Part shown: piece after piece, positions 11,220 to 23,318 of the stretch
Layout: each line of letters begins with the position of its first letter
How positions within the stretch are numbered: position 1 is the first letter of the stretch
DNA from: Harmothoe impar
Taxonomy: Eukaryota; Annelida; Polychaeta; Phyllodocida; Polynoidae
Direction: 5' to 3'
Assembly (NCBI GenBank): GCA_947462335.1
Contig: OX381710.1
Location: 57,916,842-57,980,841, forward strand
Length of the DNA: 64,000 nt
Translations under genes and position numbers: made by a program
Notes under the pieces: generated by a model
The model's database searches: none
What the model saw: the letters and a program-made list of their open reading frames with translations, nothing else
What the model was told of the DNA's origin: nothing

Positions 11220-11772
11220 ATAAAGGAAATGATAGTGGCAATGCCCAATGGAGCAGTGGGGACATTTTGTTTTGCACATGACGTATATTATATGATATCA
11301 TGCTACACAACCGTCCGTGGCAAGGAGCAGGCCTGCCCTCAGAAGGGCACTCCTGGTATTTTAGCAACGCCATGCCTGCCTGATGGCATCAGAAGTACAT
11401 AGAGAGGGGTGGGAGGGGCATGCTAGGGTGGTCCTATCGTTCATGCTGGTGCCGAAAATGGAATATATACATATACATGGGCCTGCGTTAAGATTTACAC
11501 GGTACTAGTACGGCGGACGCGCGGCTGCGGGAGCGCTACGGCCAGGGCAATGAGCGCAGTGTCGTTTCCGGGAGCTGTGCTGCGATGTGCGATTCCTTAG
11601 CTACCTGCCGGTTTTCGCGGATTCCAAATCGGACAAATATCAAGGTCTGCAGAGGCGAGCGAACACGGCAGTTTGGAATCATGGAGTCGACATTTGTGCG
11701 TGCTGCATCGACGTGCCCGGGGAACGGGGTTCGAGAGCGAGAGGTGGCTTCTCTTTACTTTGCTTTAGATGT

Positions 11773-11936
11773 CAGGGGATAGCGCGGACGTAGTCTCCCC
11801 CTAACATAACTTGCGCTCCCGAGTCATCCACATTTGGGATGATCGCAAGGGTCAACCCAACCGTAGTGCAATGGAGGGGCCTCACCCTGGGACAACTGCT
11901 GCATAGATGACGGTGTCTGCTGTGCCAGGTAAGTAT
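11773..11936 (-). ncRNA. U1-like snRNA, copy 1 (reference description)
   Basis: The 164-nt minus-strand sequence aligns to vertebrate U1 snRNA end to end without gaps. The 5' end ATACTTACCTGGC, which pairs with 5' splice sites, is perfect. Stem-loop II keeps CCATTGCACT (loop base 74 C to A). Stem-loop III keeps CCCAAATGTGG, with the stem rewritten as TCATCC/GGATGA, a compensated change from TTTCCC/GGGAAA. Stem-loop IV keeps CGCGCT-TCCCCTG. Stem-loop I lacks the usual ATCACGAAG loop that binds U1-70K, and the Sm site AATTTGTGG reads AAGTTATGT. In the U1 sense, the upstream GTGGTGAAAAACGTTG at about -46 is a candidate PSE, and downstream AAAGTAAAGAGA is a 3'-box-like sequence. Functional status is uncertain. 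Confidence 0.9.
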
Positions 11937-12408
11937 GAGTTGCCGAGGTCAGTGCCAGACTATGTACAACGTTTTTCACCACAGATGTGGTGTCCAAGCC
12001 GTACAACGGGGAACGCGTGTCCTTTGTCGGCCTCTCTTCCCACACGCATGGAGAACCTACATGGCTGATCGACCGTGAGCCGTTTTAAGCAGAGACCTAA
12101 GCTGGGGCGACTACTTTATGCCTGCTTTAAGGCGTCGAATTTGCCCGGCTGGCTTGGGAATTGTCTCCAGACTGGATTGTGCTGCCATCTGGCGAGAAAG
12201 AGCGGAACCAGCTTTGCACCACTCCAGTGAGGGGTGTTGTCCAAGGATGATTGGCTTAAATTCAATCAGGACTATTTACCCACTGCATCAGAGTACCCCT
12301 TAGGGTCGATGCTAATTGATCCCGATGGGTATTTAATGTTAGATTGAGCTTCCTGTGGCGAAATTGAAGCAGGGAAGTTGTTCAAAGCCATCCACTGCCA
12401 CCATGCCC

Positions 12409-12425
12409 TGCCCTCTGGCGGGGGA
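12409..12425 (-). promoter_or_regulatory. CTCF-like motif in the monomer (example)
   Basis: The minus strand reads CCCCCGCCAGAGGGCAG, close to the bilaterian CTCF core. It recurs in nearly every monomer (a few carry a substitution). A second, weaker match, CGCCAGATGGCAGC (complement of 12181-12194), also recurs. Confidence 0.4.
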
Positions 12426-13081
12426 TTGAGCAACTGACCAGCCCTCTAGACTTGTGCTCTGGTCAGACCGAAAAGGCTCTGTACATGTATACTGAAACAG
12501 CCCAGGACCATGGATGAAATGTGAATCCATAAAGGAAATGATAGTGGCAATGCCCAATGGAGCAGTGGGGACATTTTGTTTTGCACATGACGTATATTAT
12601 ATGATATCATGCTACACAACCGTCCGTGGCAAGGAGCAGGCCTGCCCTCAGAAGGGCACTCCTGGTATTTTAGCAACGCCATGCCTGCCTGATGGCATCA
12701 GAAGTACATAGAGAGGGGTGGGAGGGGCATGCTAGGGTGGTGCTATCGTTCATGCTGGTGCCGAAAATGGAATATATACATATACATGGGCCTGCGTTAA
12801 GATTTACACGGTACTAGTATGGCGGACGCGCGGCTGCGGGAGCGCTACGGCCAGGGCAATGAGCGCAGTGTCGTTTCCGGGAGCTGTGCTGCGATGTGCG
12901 ATTCCTTAGCTACCTGCCGGTTTTCGCGGATTCCAAATCGGACAAATATCAAGGTCTACAGAGGCGAGCGAACACGGCAGTTTGGAATCATGGAGTCGAC
13001 ATTTGTGCGTGCTGCATCGACGTGCCCGGGGAACGGGGTTCGAGAGCGAGAGGTGGCTTCTCTTTACTTTGCTTTAGATGT

Positions 13082-13245
13082 CAGGGGATAGCGCGGACGT
13101 AGTCTCCCCCTAACATAACTTGCGCTCCCGAGTCATCCACATTTGGGATGATCGCAAGGGTCAACCCAACCGTAGTGCAATGGAGGGGCCTCACCCTGGG
13201 ACAACTGCTGCATAGATGACGGTGTCTGCTGTGCCAGGTAAGTAT
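13082..13245 (-). ncRNA. U1-like snRNA, copy 2
   Basis: Same as copy 1 by eye. Confidence 0.88.
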
Positions 13246-14390
13246 GAGTTGCCGAGGTCAGTGCCAGACTATGTACAACGTTTTTCACCACAGATGTGGT
13301 GTCCAAGCCGTACAACGGGGAACGCGTGTCCTTTGTCGGCCTCTCTTCCCACACGCATGGAGAACCTACATGGCTGATCGACCGTGAGCCGTTTTAAGCA
13401 GAGACCTAAGCTGGGGCGACTACTTTATGCCTGCTTTAAGGCGTCGAATTTGCCCGGCTGGCTTGGGAATTGTCTCCAGACTGGATTGTGCTGCCATCTG
13501 GCGAGAAAGAGCGGAACCAGCTTTGCACCACTCCAGTGAGGGGTGTTGTCCAAGGATGATTGGCTTAAATTCAATCAGGACTATTTACCCACTGCATCAG
13601 AGTACCCCTTAGGGTCGATGCTAATTGATCCCGATGGGTATTTAATGTTAGATTGAGCTTCCTGTGGCGAAATTGAAGCAGGGAAGTTGTTCAAAGCCAT
13701 CCACTGCCACCATGCCCTGCCCTCTGGCGGGGGATTGAGCAACTGACCAGCCCTCTAGACTTGTGCTCTGGTCAGACCGAAAAGGCTCTGTACATGTATA
13801 CTGAAACAGCCCAGGACCATGGATGAAATGTGAATCCATAAAGGAAATGATAGTGGCAATGCCCAATGGAGCAGTGGGGACATTTTGTTTTGCACATGAC
13901 GTATATTATATGATATCATGCTACACAACCGTCCGTGGCAAGGAGCAGGCCTGCCCTCAGAAGGGCACTCCTGGTATTTTAGCAACGCCATGCCTGCCTG
14001 ATGGCATCAGAAGTACATAGAGAGGGGTGGGAGGGGCATGCTAGGGTGGTGCTATCGTTCATGCTGGTGCCGAAAATGGAATATATACATATACATGGGC
14101 CTGCGTTAAGATTTACACGGTACTAGTATGGCGGACGCGCGGCTGCGGGAGCGCTACGGCCAGGGCAATGAGCGCAGTGTCGTTTCCGGGAGCTGTGCTG
14201 CGATGTGCGATTCCTTAGCTACCTGCCGGTTTTCGCGGATTCCAAATCGGACAAATATCAAGGTCTACAGAGGCGAGCGAACACGGCAGTTTGGAATCAT
14301 GGAGTCGACATTTGTGCGTGCTGCATCGACGTGCCCGGGGAACGGGGTTCGAGAGCGAGAGGTGGCTTCTCTTTACTTTGCTTTAGATGT

Positions 14391-14554
14391 CAGGGGATAG
14401 CGCGGACGTAGTCTCCCCCTAACATAACTTGCGCTCCCGAGTCATCCACATTTGGGATGATCGCAAGGGTCAACCCAACCGTAGTGCAATGGAGGGGCCT
14501 CACCCTGGGACAACTGCTGCATAGATGACGGTGTCTGCTGTGCCAGGTAAGTAT
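14391..14554 (-). ncRNA. U1-like snRNA, copy 3
   Basis: Same as copy 1 by eye. Confidence 0.88.
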
Positions 14555-15699
14555 GAGTTGCCGAGGTCAGTGCCAGACTATGTACAACGTTTTTCACCAC
14601 AGATGTGGTGTCCAAGCCGTACAACGGGGAACGCGTGTCCTTTGTCGGCCTCTCTTCCCACACGCATGGAGAACCTACATGGCTGATCGACCGTGAGCCG
14701 TTTTAAGCAGAGACCTAAGCTGGGGCGACTACTTTATGCCTGCTTTAAGGCGTCGAATTTGCCCGGCTGGCTTGGGAATTGTCTCCAGACTGGATTGTGC
14801 TGCCATCTGGCGAGAAAGAGCGGAACCAGCTTTGCACCACTCCAGTGAGGGGTGTTGTCCAAGGATGATTGGCTTAAATTCAATCAGGACTATTTACCCA
14901 CTGCATCAGAGTACCCCTTAGGGTCGATGCTAATTGATCCCGATGGGTATTTAATGTTAGATTGAGCTTCCTGTGGCGAAATTGAAGCAGGGAAGTTGTT
15001 CAAAGCCATCCACTGCCACCATGCCCTGCCCTCTGGCGGGGGATTGAGCAACTGACCAGCCCTCTAGACTTGTGCTCTGGTCAGACCGAAAAGGCTCTGT
15101 ACATGTATACTGAAACAGCCCAGGACCATGGATGAAATGTGAATCCATAAAGGAAATGATAGTGGCAATGCCCAATGGAGCAGTGGGGACATTTTGTTTT
15201 GCACATGACGTATATTATATGATATCATGCTACACAACCGTCCGTGGCAAGGAGCAGGCCTGCCCTCAGAAGGGCACTCCTGGTATTTTAGCAACGCCAT
15301 GCCTGCCTGATGGCATCAGAAGTACATAGAGAGGGGTGGGAGGGGCATGCTAGGGTGGTCCTATCGTTCATGCTGGTGCCGAAAATGGAATATATACATA
15401 TACATGGGCCTGCGTTAAGATTTACACGGTACTAGTACGGCGGACGCGCGGCTGCGGGAGCGCTACGGCCAGGGCAATGAGCGCAGTGTCGTTTCCGGGA
15501 GCTGTGCTGCGATGTGCGATTCCTTAGCTACCTGCCGGTTTTCGCGGATTCCAAATCGGACAAATATCAAGGTCTACAGAGGCGAGCGAACACGGCAGTT
15601 TGGAATCATGGAGTCGACATTTGTGCGTGCTGCATCGACGTGCCCGGGGAACGGGGTTCGAGAGCGAGAGGTGGCTTCTCTTTACTTTGCTTTAGATGT

Positions 15700-15863
15700 C
15701 AGGGGATAGCGCGGACGTAGTCTCCCCCTAACATAACTTGCGCTCCCGAGTCATCCACATTTGGGATGATCGCAAGGGTCAACCCAACCGTAGTGCAATG
15801 GAGGGGCCTCACCCTGGGACAACTGCTGCATAGATGACGGTGTCTGCTGTGCCAGGTAAGTAT
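15700..15863 (-). ncRNA. U1-like snRNA, copy 4
   Basis: Same as copy 1 by eye. Confidence 0.88.
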
Positions 15864-17008
15864 GAGTTGCCGAGGTCAGTGCCAGACTATGTACAACGTT
15901 TTTCACCACAGATGTGGTGTCCAAGCCGTACAACGGGGAACGCGTGTCCTTTGTCGGCCTCTCTTCCCACACGCATGGAGAACCTACATGGCTGATCGAC
16001 CGTGAGCCGTTTTAAGCAGAGACCTAAGCTGGGGCGACTACTTTATGCCTGCTTTAAGGCGTCGAATTTGCCCGGCTGGCTTGGGAATTGTCTCCAGACT
16101 GGATTGTGCTGCCATCTGGCGAGAAAGAGCGGAACCAGCTTTGCACCACTCCAGTGAGGGGTGTTGTCCAAGGATGATTGGCTTAAATTCAATCAGGACT
16201 ATTTACCCACTGCATCAGAGTACCCCTTAGGGTCGATGCTAATTGATCCCGATGGGTATTTAATGTTAGATTGAGCTTCCTGTGGCGAAATTGAAGCAGG
16301 GAAGTTGTTCAAAGCCATCCACTGCCACCATGCCCTGCCCTCTGGCGGGGGATTGAGCAACTGACCAGCCCTCTAGACTTGTGCTCTGGTCAGACCGAAA
16401 AGGCTCTGTACATGTATACTGAAACAGCCCAGGACCATGGATGAAATGTGAATCCATAAAGGAAATGATAGTGGCAATGCCCAATGGAGCAGTGGGGACA
16501 TTTTGTTTTGCACATGACGTATATTATATGATATCATGCTACACAACCGTCCGTGGCAAGGAGCAGGCCTGCCCTCAGAAGGGCACTCCTGGTATTTTAG
16601 CAACGCCATGCCTGCCTGATGGCATCAGAAGTACATAGAGAGGGGTGGGAGGGGCATGCTAGGGTGGTCCTATCGTTCATGCTGGTGCCGAAAATGGAAT
16701 ATATACATATACATGGGCCTGCGTTAAGATTTACACGGTACTAGTATGGCGGACGCGCGGCTGCGGGAGCGCTACGGCCAGGGCAATGAGCGCAGTGTCG
16801 TTTCCGGGAGCTGTGCTGCGATGTGCGATTCCTTAGCTACCTGCCGGTTTTCGCGGATTCCAAATCGGACAAATATCAAGGTCTACAGAGGCGAGCGAAC
16901 ACGGCAGTTTGGAATCATGGAGTCGACATTTGTGCGTGCTGCATCGACGTGCCCGGGGAACGGGGTTCGAGAGCGAGAGGTGGCTTCTCTTTACTTTGCT
17001 TTAGATGT

Positions 17009-17172
17009 CAGGGGATAGCGCGGACGTAGTCTCCCCCTAACATAACTTGCGCTCCCGAGTCATCCACATTTGGGATGATCGCAAGGGTCAACCCAACCGT
17101 AGTGCAATGGAGGGGCCTCACCCTGGGACAACTGCTGCATAGATGACGGTGTCTGCTGTGCCAGGTAAGTAT
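17009..17172 (-). ncRNA. U1-like snRNA, copy 5
   Basis: Same as copy 1 by eye. Confidence 0.88.
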
Positions 17173-18317
17173 GAGTTGCCGAGGTCAGTGCCAGACTATG
17201 TACAACGTTTTTCACCACAGATGTGGTGTCCAAGCCGTACAACGGGGAACGCGTGTCCTTTGTCGGCCTCTCTTCCCACACGCATGGAGAACCTACATGG
17301 CTGATCGACCGTGAGCCGTTTTAAGCAGAGACCTAAGCTGGGGCGACTACTTTATGCCTGCTTTAAGGCGTCGAATTTGCCCGGCTGGCTTGGGAATTGT
17401 CTCCAGACTGGATTGTGCTGCCATCTGGCGAGAAAGAGCGGAACCAGCTTTGCACCACTCCAGTGAGGGGTGTTGTCCAAGGATGATTGGCTTAAATTCA
17501 ATCAGGACTATTTACCCACTGCATCAGAGTACCCCTTAGGGTCGATGCTAATTGATCCCGATGGGTATTTAATGTTAGATTGAGCTTCCTGTGGCGAAAT
17601 TGAAGCAGGGAAGTTGTTCAAAGCCATCCACTGCCACCATGCCCTGCCCTCTGGCGGGGGATTGAGCAACTGACCAGCCCTCTAGACTTGTGCTCTGGTC
17701 AGACCGAAAAGGCTCTGTACATGTATACTGAAACAGCCCAGGACCATGGATGAAATGTGAATCCATAAAGGAAATGATAGTGGCAATGCCCAATGGAGCA
17801 GTGGGGACATTTTGTTTTGCACATGACGTATATTATATGATATCATGCTACACAACCGTCCGTGGCAAGGAGCAGGCCTGCCCTCAGAAGGGCACTCCTG
17901 GTATTTTAGCAACGCCATGCCTGCCTGATGGCATCAGAAGTACATAGAGAGGGGTGGGAGGGGCATGCTAGGGTGGTCCTATCGTTCATGCTGGTGCCGA
18001 AAATGGAATATATACATATACATGGGCCTGCGTTAAGATTTACACGGTACTAGTACGGCGGACGCGCGGCTGCGGGAGCGCTACGGCCAGGGCAATGAGC
18101 GCAGTGTCGTTTCCGGGAGCTGTGCTGCGATGTGCGATTCCTTAGCTACCTGCCGGTTTTCGCGGATTCCAAATCGGACAAATATCAAGGTCTACAGAGG
18201 CGAGCGAACACGGCAGTTTGGAATCATGGAGTCGACATTTGTGCGTGCTGCATCGACGTGCCCGGGGAACGGGGTTCGAGAGCGAGAGGTGGCTTCTCTT
18301 TACTTTGCTTTAGATGT

Positions 18318-18481
18318 CAGGGGATAGCGCGGACGTAGTCTCCCCCTAACATAACTTGCGCTCCCGAGTCATCCACATTTGGGATGATCACAAGGGTCAA
18401 CCCAACCGTAGTGCAATGGAGGGGCCTCACCCTGGGACAACTGCTGCATAGATGACGGTGTCTGCTGTGCCAGGTAAGTAT
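18318..18481 (-). ncRNA. U1-like snRNA, copy 6
   Basis: One change in the RNA: C92 to T (TGCGAT becomes TGTGAT) at the base of stem-loop III. Confidence 0.88.
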
Positions 18482-19626
18482 GAGTTGCCGAGGTCAGTGC
18501 CAGACTATGTACAACGTTTTTCACCACAGATGTGGTGTCCAAGCCGTACAACGGGGAACGCGTGTCCTTTGTCGGCCTCTCTTCCCACACGCATGGAGAA
18601 CCTACATGGCTGATCGACCGTGAGCCGTTTTAAGCAGAGACCTAAGCTGGGGCGACTACTTTATGCCTGCTTTAAGGCGTCGAATTTGCCCGGCTGGCTT
18701 GGGAATTGTCTCCAGACTGGATTGTGCTGCCATCTGGCGAGAAAGAGCGGAACCAGCTTTGCACCACTCCAGTGAGGGGTGTTGTCCAAGGATGATTGGC
18801 TTAAATTCAATCAGGACTATTTACCCACTGCATCAGAGTACCCCTTAGGGTCGATGCTAATTGATCCCGATGGGTATTTAATGTTAGATTGAGCTTCCTG
18901 TGGTGAAATTGAAGCAGGGAAGTTGTTCAAAGGCATCCACTGCCACCATGCCCTGCCCTCTGGCGGGGGATTGAGCAACTGACCAGCCCTCTAGACTTGT
19001 GCTCTGGTCAGACCGAAAAGGCTCTGTACATGTATACTGAAACAGCCCAGGACCATGGATGAAATGTGAATCCATAAAGGAAATGATAGTGGCAATGCCC
19101 AATGGAGCAGTGGGGACATTTTGTTTTGCACATGACGTATATTATATGATATCATGCTACACAACCGTCCGTGGCAAGGAGCAGGCCTGCCCTCAGAAGG
19201 GCACTCCTGGTATTTTAGCAACGCCATGCCTGCCTGATGGCATCAGAAGTACATAGAGAGGGGTGGGAGGGGCATGCTAGGGTGGTCCTATCGTTCATGC
19301 TGGTGCCGAAAATGGAATATATACATATACATGGGCCTGCGTTAAGATTTACACGGTACTAGTATGGCGGACGCGCGGCTGCGGGAGCGCTACGGCCAGG
19401 GCAATGAGCGCAGTGTCGTTTCCGGGAGCTGTGCTGCGATGTGCGATTCCTTAGCTACCTGCCGGTTTTCGCGGATTCCAAATCGGACAAATATCAAGGT
19501 CTACAGAGGCGAGCGAACACGGCAGTTTGGAATCATGGAGTCGACATTTGTGCGTGCTGCATCGACGTGCCCGGGGAACGGGGTTCGAGAGCGAGAGGTG
19601 GCTTCTCTTTACTTTGCTTTAGATGT

Positions 19627-19790
19627 CAGGGGATAGCGCGGACGTAGTCTCCCCCTAACATAACTTGCGCTCCCGAGTCATCCACATTTGGGATGATCGC
19701 AAGGGTCAACCCAACCGTAGTGCAATGGAGGGGCCTCACCCTGGGACAACTGCTGCATAGATGACGGTGTCTGCTGTGCCAGGTAAGTAT
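19627..19790 (-). ncRNA. U1-like snRNA, copy 7
   Basis: Same as copy 1 by eye. Confidence 0.88.
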
Positions 19791-20457
19791 GAGTTGCCGA
19801 GGTCAGTGCCAGACTATGTACAACGTTTTTCACCACAGATGTGGTGTCCAAGCCGTACAACGGGGAACGCGTGTCCTTTGTCGGCCTCTCTTCCCACACG
19901 CATGGAGAACCTACATGGCTGATCGACCGTGAGCCGTTTTAAGCAGAGACCTAAGCTGGGGCGACTACTTTATGCCTGCTTTAAGGCGTCGAATTTGCCC
20001 GGCTGGCTTGGGAATTGTCTCCAGACTGGATTGTGCTGCCATCTGGCGAGAAAGAGCGGAACCAGCTTTGCACCACTCCAGTGAGGGGTGTTGTCCAAGG
20101 ATGATTGGCTTAAATTCAATCAGGACTATTTACCCACTGCATCAGAGTACCCCTTAGGGTCGATGCTAATTGATCCCGATGGGTATTTAATGTTAGATTG
20201 AGCTTCCTGTGGCGAAATTGAAGCAGGGAAGTTGTTCAAAGCCATCCACTGCCACCATGCCCTGCCCTCTGGCGGGGGATTGAGCAACTGACCAGCCCTC
20301 TAGACTTGTGCTCTGGTCAGACCGAAAAGGCTCTGTACATGTATACTGAAACAGCCCAGGACCATGGATGAAATGTGAATCCATAAAGGAAATGATAGTG
20401 GCAATGCCCAATGGAGCAGTGGGGACATTTTGTTTTGCACATGACGTATATTTAACC

Positions 20458-20583
20458 AATAATGTATGACTTTGAAGGCACGCGTGAGGTGTATCGTAGG
20501 ATATCGGGCAAGAGGCGCGTAGCGCCGAGTGCCCGATATCCATACGATACACCTCACAAGTGCCTTCAAAGTCATACATTATT
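20458..20583. repeat. Long foldback (MITE-like palindrome)
   Basis: Arms of about 53 nt, beginning AATAATGTATGACTTTGAAG and ending CTTCAAAGTCATACATTATT, surround a GC-rich loop that itself has GGCGCGTAGCGCC. A few mismatches lie between arms. Confidence 0.85.
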
Positions 20584-20811
20584 AGGTTTATTATACGATT
20601 CTTCCTTTCTGCATCATGCCAACCCTATGGTGTTGATACACTCCCAAATGGTCGGCATGATGCTCTGTAGGCCTACCCACGTCAGTGCTTGGAGTAAGCA
20701 GCAGGGCGCCAGTGTAGCTGCACCGCGGCCGGGGACCCGACCCAATATGGTCCGACCTAGATCCGACCCACTGCCATGAGAAGTTGGATGGGTTTCCCTC
20801 CCATTGGACCG

Positions 20812-20882
20812 CGGCCTCTGCGGCCAAGCACCTAGTGCGTCGGACTCGCACTCCGAAGGCCCCGGGTTCGGGCCTGGGTGGA
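20812..20882 (+). repeat. tRNA-like segment, possible SINE head
   Basis: The stem-loop TCGGACTCGCACTCCGA resembles an anticodon arm (loop CTCGCAC, CGC at the anticodon positions), followed by a box-B-like GGTTCGGGCCT. No complete acceptor stem could be drawn, so it is a tRNA-derived repeat rather than a tRNA gene. Confidence 0.45.
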
Positions 20883-21126
20883 AACGTACCATTTTTAAAG
20901 TGGATATATTATATGTAAAAAAAGTCCCTAGAATTATTTTAACGAATAGCTAAGTAAAGTCCAACTTCTACCTTTACAGTAAAAAAAATTTAATAAAAAA
21001 ATATTGAATTGCAAAGAAATTATACCAAAAAATGTCTTTTCTTCTGTAACTCGGTAAATAATGGTCCTACAGGGCTGGAAATCCGCCTGTAGACTCCTTG
21101 TTTCGCCACCTCCCTCTACCAGCGCC

Positions 21127-21200
21127 TACACGGTGTGGTGGTTAGCACGTCGGACTTCAAGTCTTGATGTAGCGTGTTCGAGTCTCCATGAATCCTCGGA
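21127..21200 (+). repeat. tRNA-derived SINE head
   Basis: TGGTGGTTAGCACG resembles RNA polymerase III box A, and TGTTCGAGTCT about 40 nt downstream resembles box B, with a CGGACTTCAAGTCTTG segment between. No complete cloverleaf. Probably the 5' part of a SINE. Confidence 0.5.
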
Positions 21201-21845
21201 TTTTATGGGGGACGAAATTTCGGAATTGCTCAGGACCACCGGAAACGGGATGATATCCCCCGGAAACGTGCTGATATCCACCGGAAGGGTGCCGATATCA
21301 CTAGATATCAGCACGGGGATATCACAGAAAAAGCACGATGAGTGGCCCGATCGTATAATAATATATGATATCATGCTACACAACCGTCCGTGGCAAGGAG
21401 CAGGCCTGCCCTCAGAAGGGCACTCCTGGTATTTTAGCAACGCCATGCCTGCCTGATGGCATCAGAAGTACATAGAGAGGGGTGGGAGGGGCATGCTAGG
21501 GTGGTCCTATCGTTCATGCTGGTGCCGAAAATGGAATATATACATATACATGGGCCTGCGTTAAGATTTACACGGTACTAGTACGGCGGACGCGCGGCTG
21601 CGGGAGCGCTACGGCCAGGGCAATGAGCGCAGTGTCGTTTCCGGGAGCTGTGCTGCGATGTGCGATTCCTTAGCTACCTGCCGGTTTTCGCGGATTCCAA
21701 ATCGGACAAATATCAAGGTCTACAGAGGCGAGCGAACACGGCAGTTTGGAATCATGGAGTCGACATTTGTGCGTGCTGCATCGACGTGCCCGGGGAACGG
21801 GGTTCGAGAGCGAGAGGTGGCTTCTCTTTACTTTGCTTTAGATGT

Positions 21846-22009
21846 CAGGGGATAGCGCGGACGTAGTCTCCCCCTAACATAACTTGCGCTCCCGAGTCAT
21901 CCACATTTGGGATGATCGCAAGGGTCAACCCAACCGTAGTGCAATGGAGGGGCCTCACCCTGGGACAACTGCTGCATAGATGACGGTGTCTGCTGTGCCA
22001 GGTAAGTAT
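21846..22009 (-). ncRNA. U1-like snRNA, copy 8
   Basis: Same as copy 1 by eye; the composite insertion lies about 500 bp beyond its 3' end. Confidence 0.88.
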
Positions 22010-23154
22010 GAGTTGCCGAGGTCAGTGCCAGACTATGTACAACGTTTTTCACCACAGATGTGGTGTCCAAGCCGTACAACGGGGAACGCGTGTCCTTTGT
22101 CGGCCTCTCTTCCCACACGCATGGAGAACCTACATGGCTGATCGACCGTGAGCCGTTTTAAGCAGAGACCTAAGCTGGGGCGACTACTTTATGCCTGCTT
22201 TAAGGCGTCGAATTTGCCCGGCTGGCTTGGGAATTGTCTCCAGACTGGATTGTGCTGCCATCTGGCGAGAAAGAGCGGAACCAGCTTTGCACCACTCCAG
22301 TGAGGGGTGTTGTCCAAGGATGATTGGCTTAAATTCAATCAGGACTATTTACCCACTGCATCAGAGTACCCCTTAGGGTCGATGCTAATTGATCCCGATG
22401 GGTATTTAATGTTAGATTGAGCTTCCTGTGGCGAAATTGAAGCAGGGAAGTTGTTCAAAGCCATCCACTGCCACCATGCCCTGCCCTCTGGCGGGGGATT
22501 GAGCAACTGACCAGCCCTCTAGACTTGTGCTCTGGTCAGACCGAAAAGGCTCTGTACATGTATACTGAAACAGCCCAGGACCATGGATGAAATGTGAATC
22601 CATAAAGGAAATGATAGTGGCAATGCCCAATGGAGCAGTGGGGACATTTTGTTTTGCACATGACGTATATTATATGATATCATGCTACACAACCGTCCGT
22701 GGCAAGGAGCAGGCCTGCCCTCAGAAGGGCACTCCTGGTATTTTAGCAACGCCATGCCTGCCTGATGGCATCAGAAGTACATAGAGAGGGGTGGGAGGGG
22801 CATGCTAGGGTGGTCCTATCGTTCATGCTGGTGCCGAAAATGGAATATATACATATACATGGGCCTGCGTTAAGATTTACACGGTACTAGTACGGCGGAC
22901 GCGCGGCTGCGGGAGCGCTACGGCCAGGGCAATGAGCGCAGTGTCGTTTCCGGGAGCTGTGCTGCGATGTGCGATTCCTTAGCTACCTGCCGGTTTTCGC
23001 GGATTCCAAATCGGACAAATATCAAGGTCTACAGAGGCGAGCGAACACGGCAGTTTGGAATCATGGAGTCGACATTTGTGCGTGCTGCATCGACGTGCCC
23101 GGGGAACGGGGTTCGAGAGCGAGAGGTGGCTTCTCTTTACTTTGCTTTAGATGT

Positions 23155-23318
23155 CAGGGGATAGCGCGGACGTAGTCTCCCCCTAACATAACTTGCGCTC
23201 CCGAGTCATCCACATTTGGGATGATCGCAAGGGTCAACCCAACCGTAGTGCAATGGAGGGGCCTCACCCTGGGACAACTGCTGCATAGATGACGGTGTCT
23301 GCTGTGCCAGGTAAGTAT
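23155..23318 (-). ncRNA. U1-like snRNA, copy 9
   Basis: RNA same as copy 1; one change in the candidate promoter (AACG to AATG on the plus strand at about 23351), shared with copy 13. Confidence 0.88.

Larger units (their letters stand above)
11220..20452. repeat. Tandem array, monomers 1 (rest) to 8 (part)
   Basis: Near-identical 1309-bp units head to tail. Monomer starts (TAGATTGAGCTTCC) fall at about 12338, 13647, 14956, 16265, 17574, 18883 and 20192. Each unit carries one minus-strand U1-like sequence. Single-base differences are rare, for example T or C near 15438 giving TATGGCGG or TACGGCGG. Confidence 0.97.
20453..21361. mobile_element. Composite insertion in the array
   Basis: Interrupts the monomer within acgtatatt-atatgatatc. 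It contains a foldback element (20458-20583), unidentified sequence, two tRNA-like heads (about 20812-20882 and 21127-21200) and a GATATC-rich tail (21247-21330) with GTGCTGATAT paired with ATATCAGCAC. Probably several nested insertions. No coding gene supported. Confidence 0.7.

Noticed and set aside
11585..12303. ORFs of 61-90 codons repeated in every monomer on both strands
   Set aside because: They overlap the U1-like gene and its flanks, have no recognised relatives, and recur only because the DNA recurs. Their integrity reflects array homogeneity rather than coding constraint.
20812..21200. Functional tRNA genes
   Set aside because: Box A/B-like elements and an anticodon-like arm are present, but no paired acceptor stem was found.
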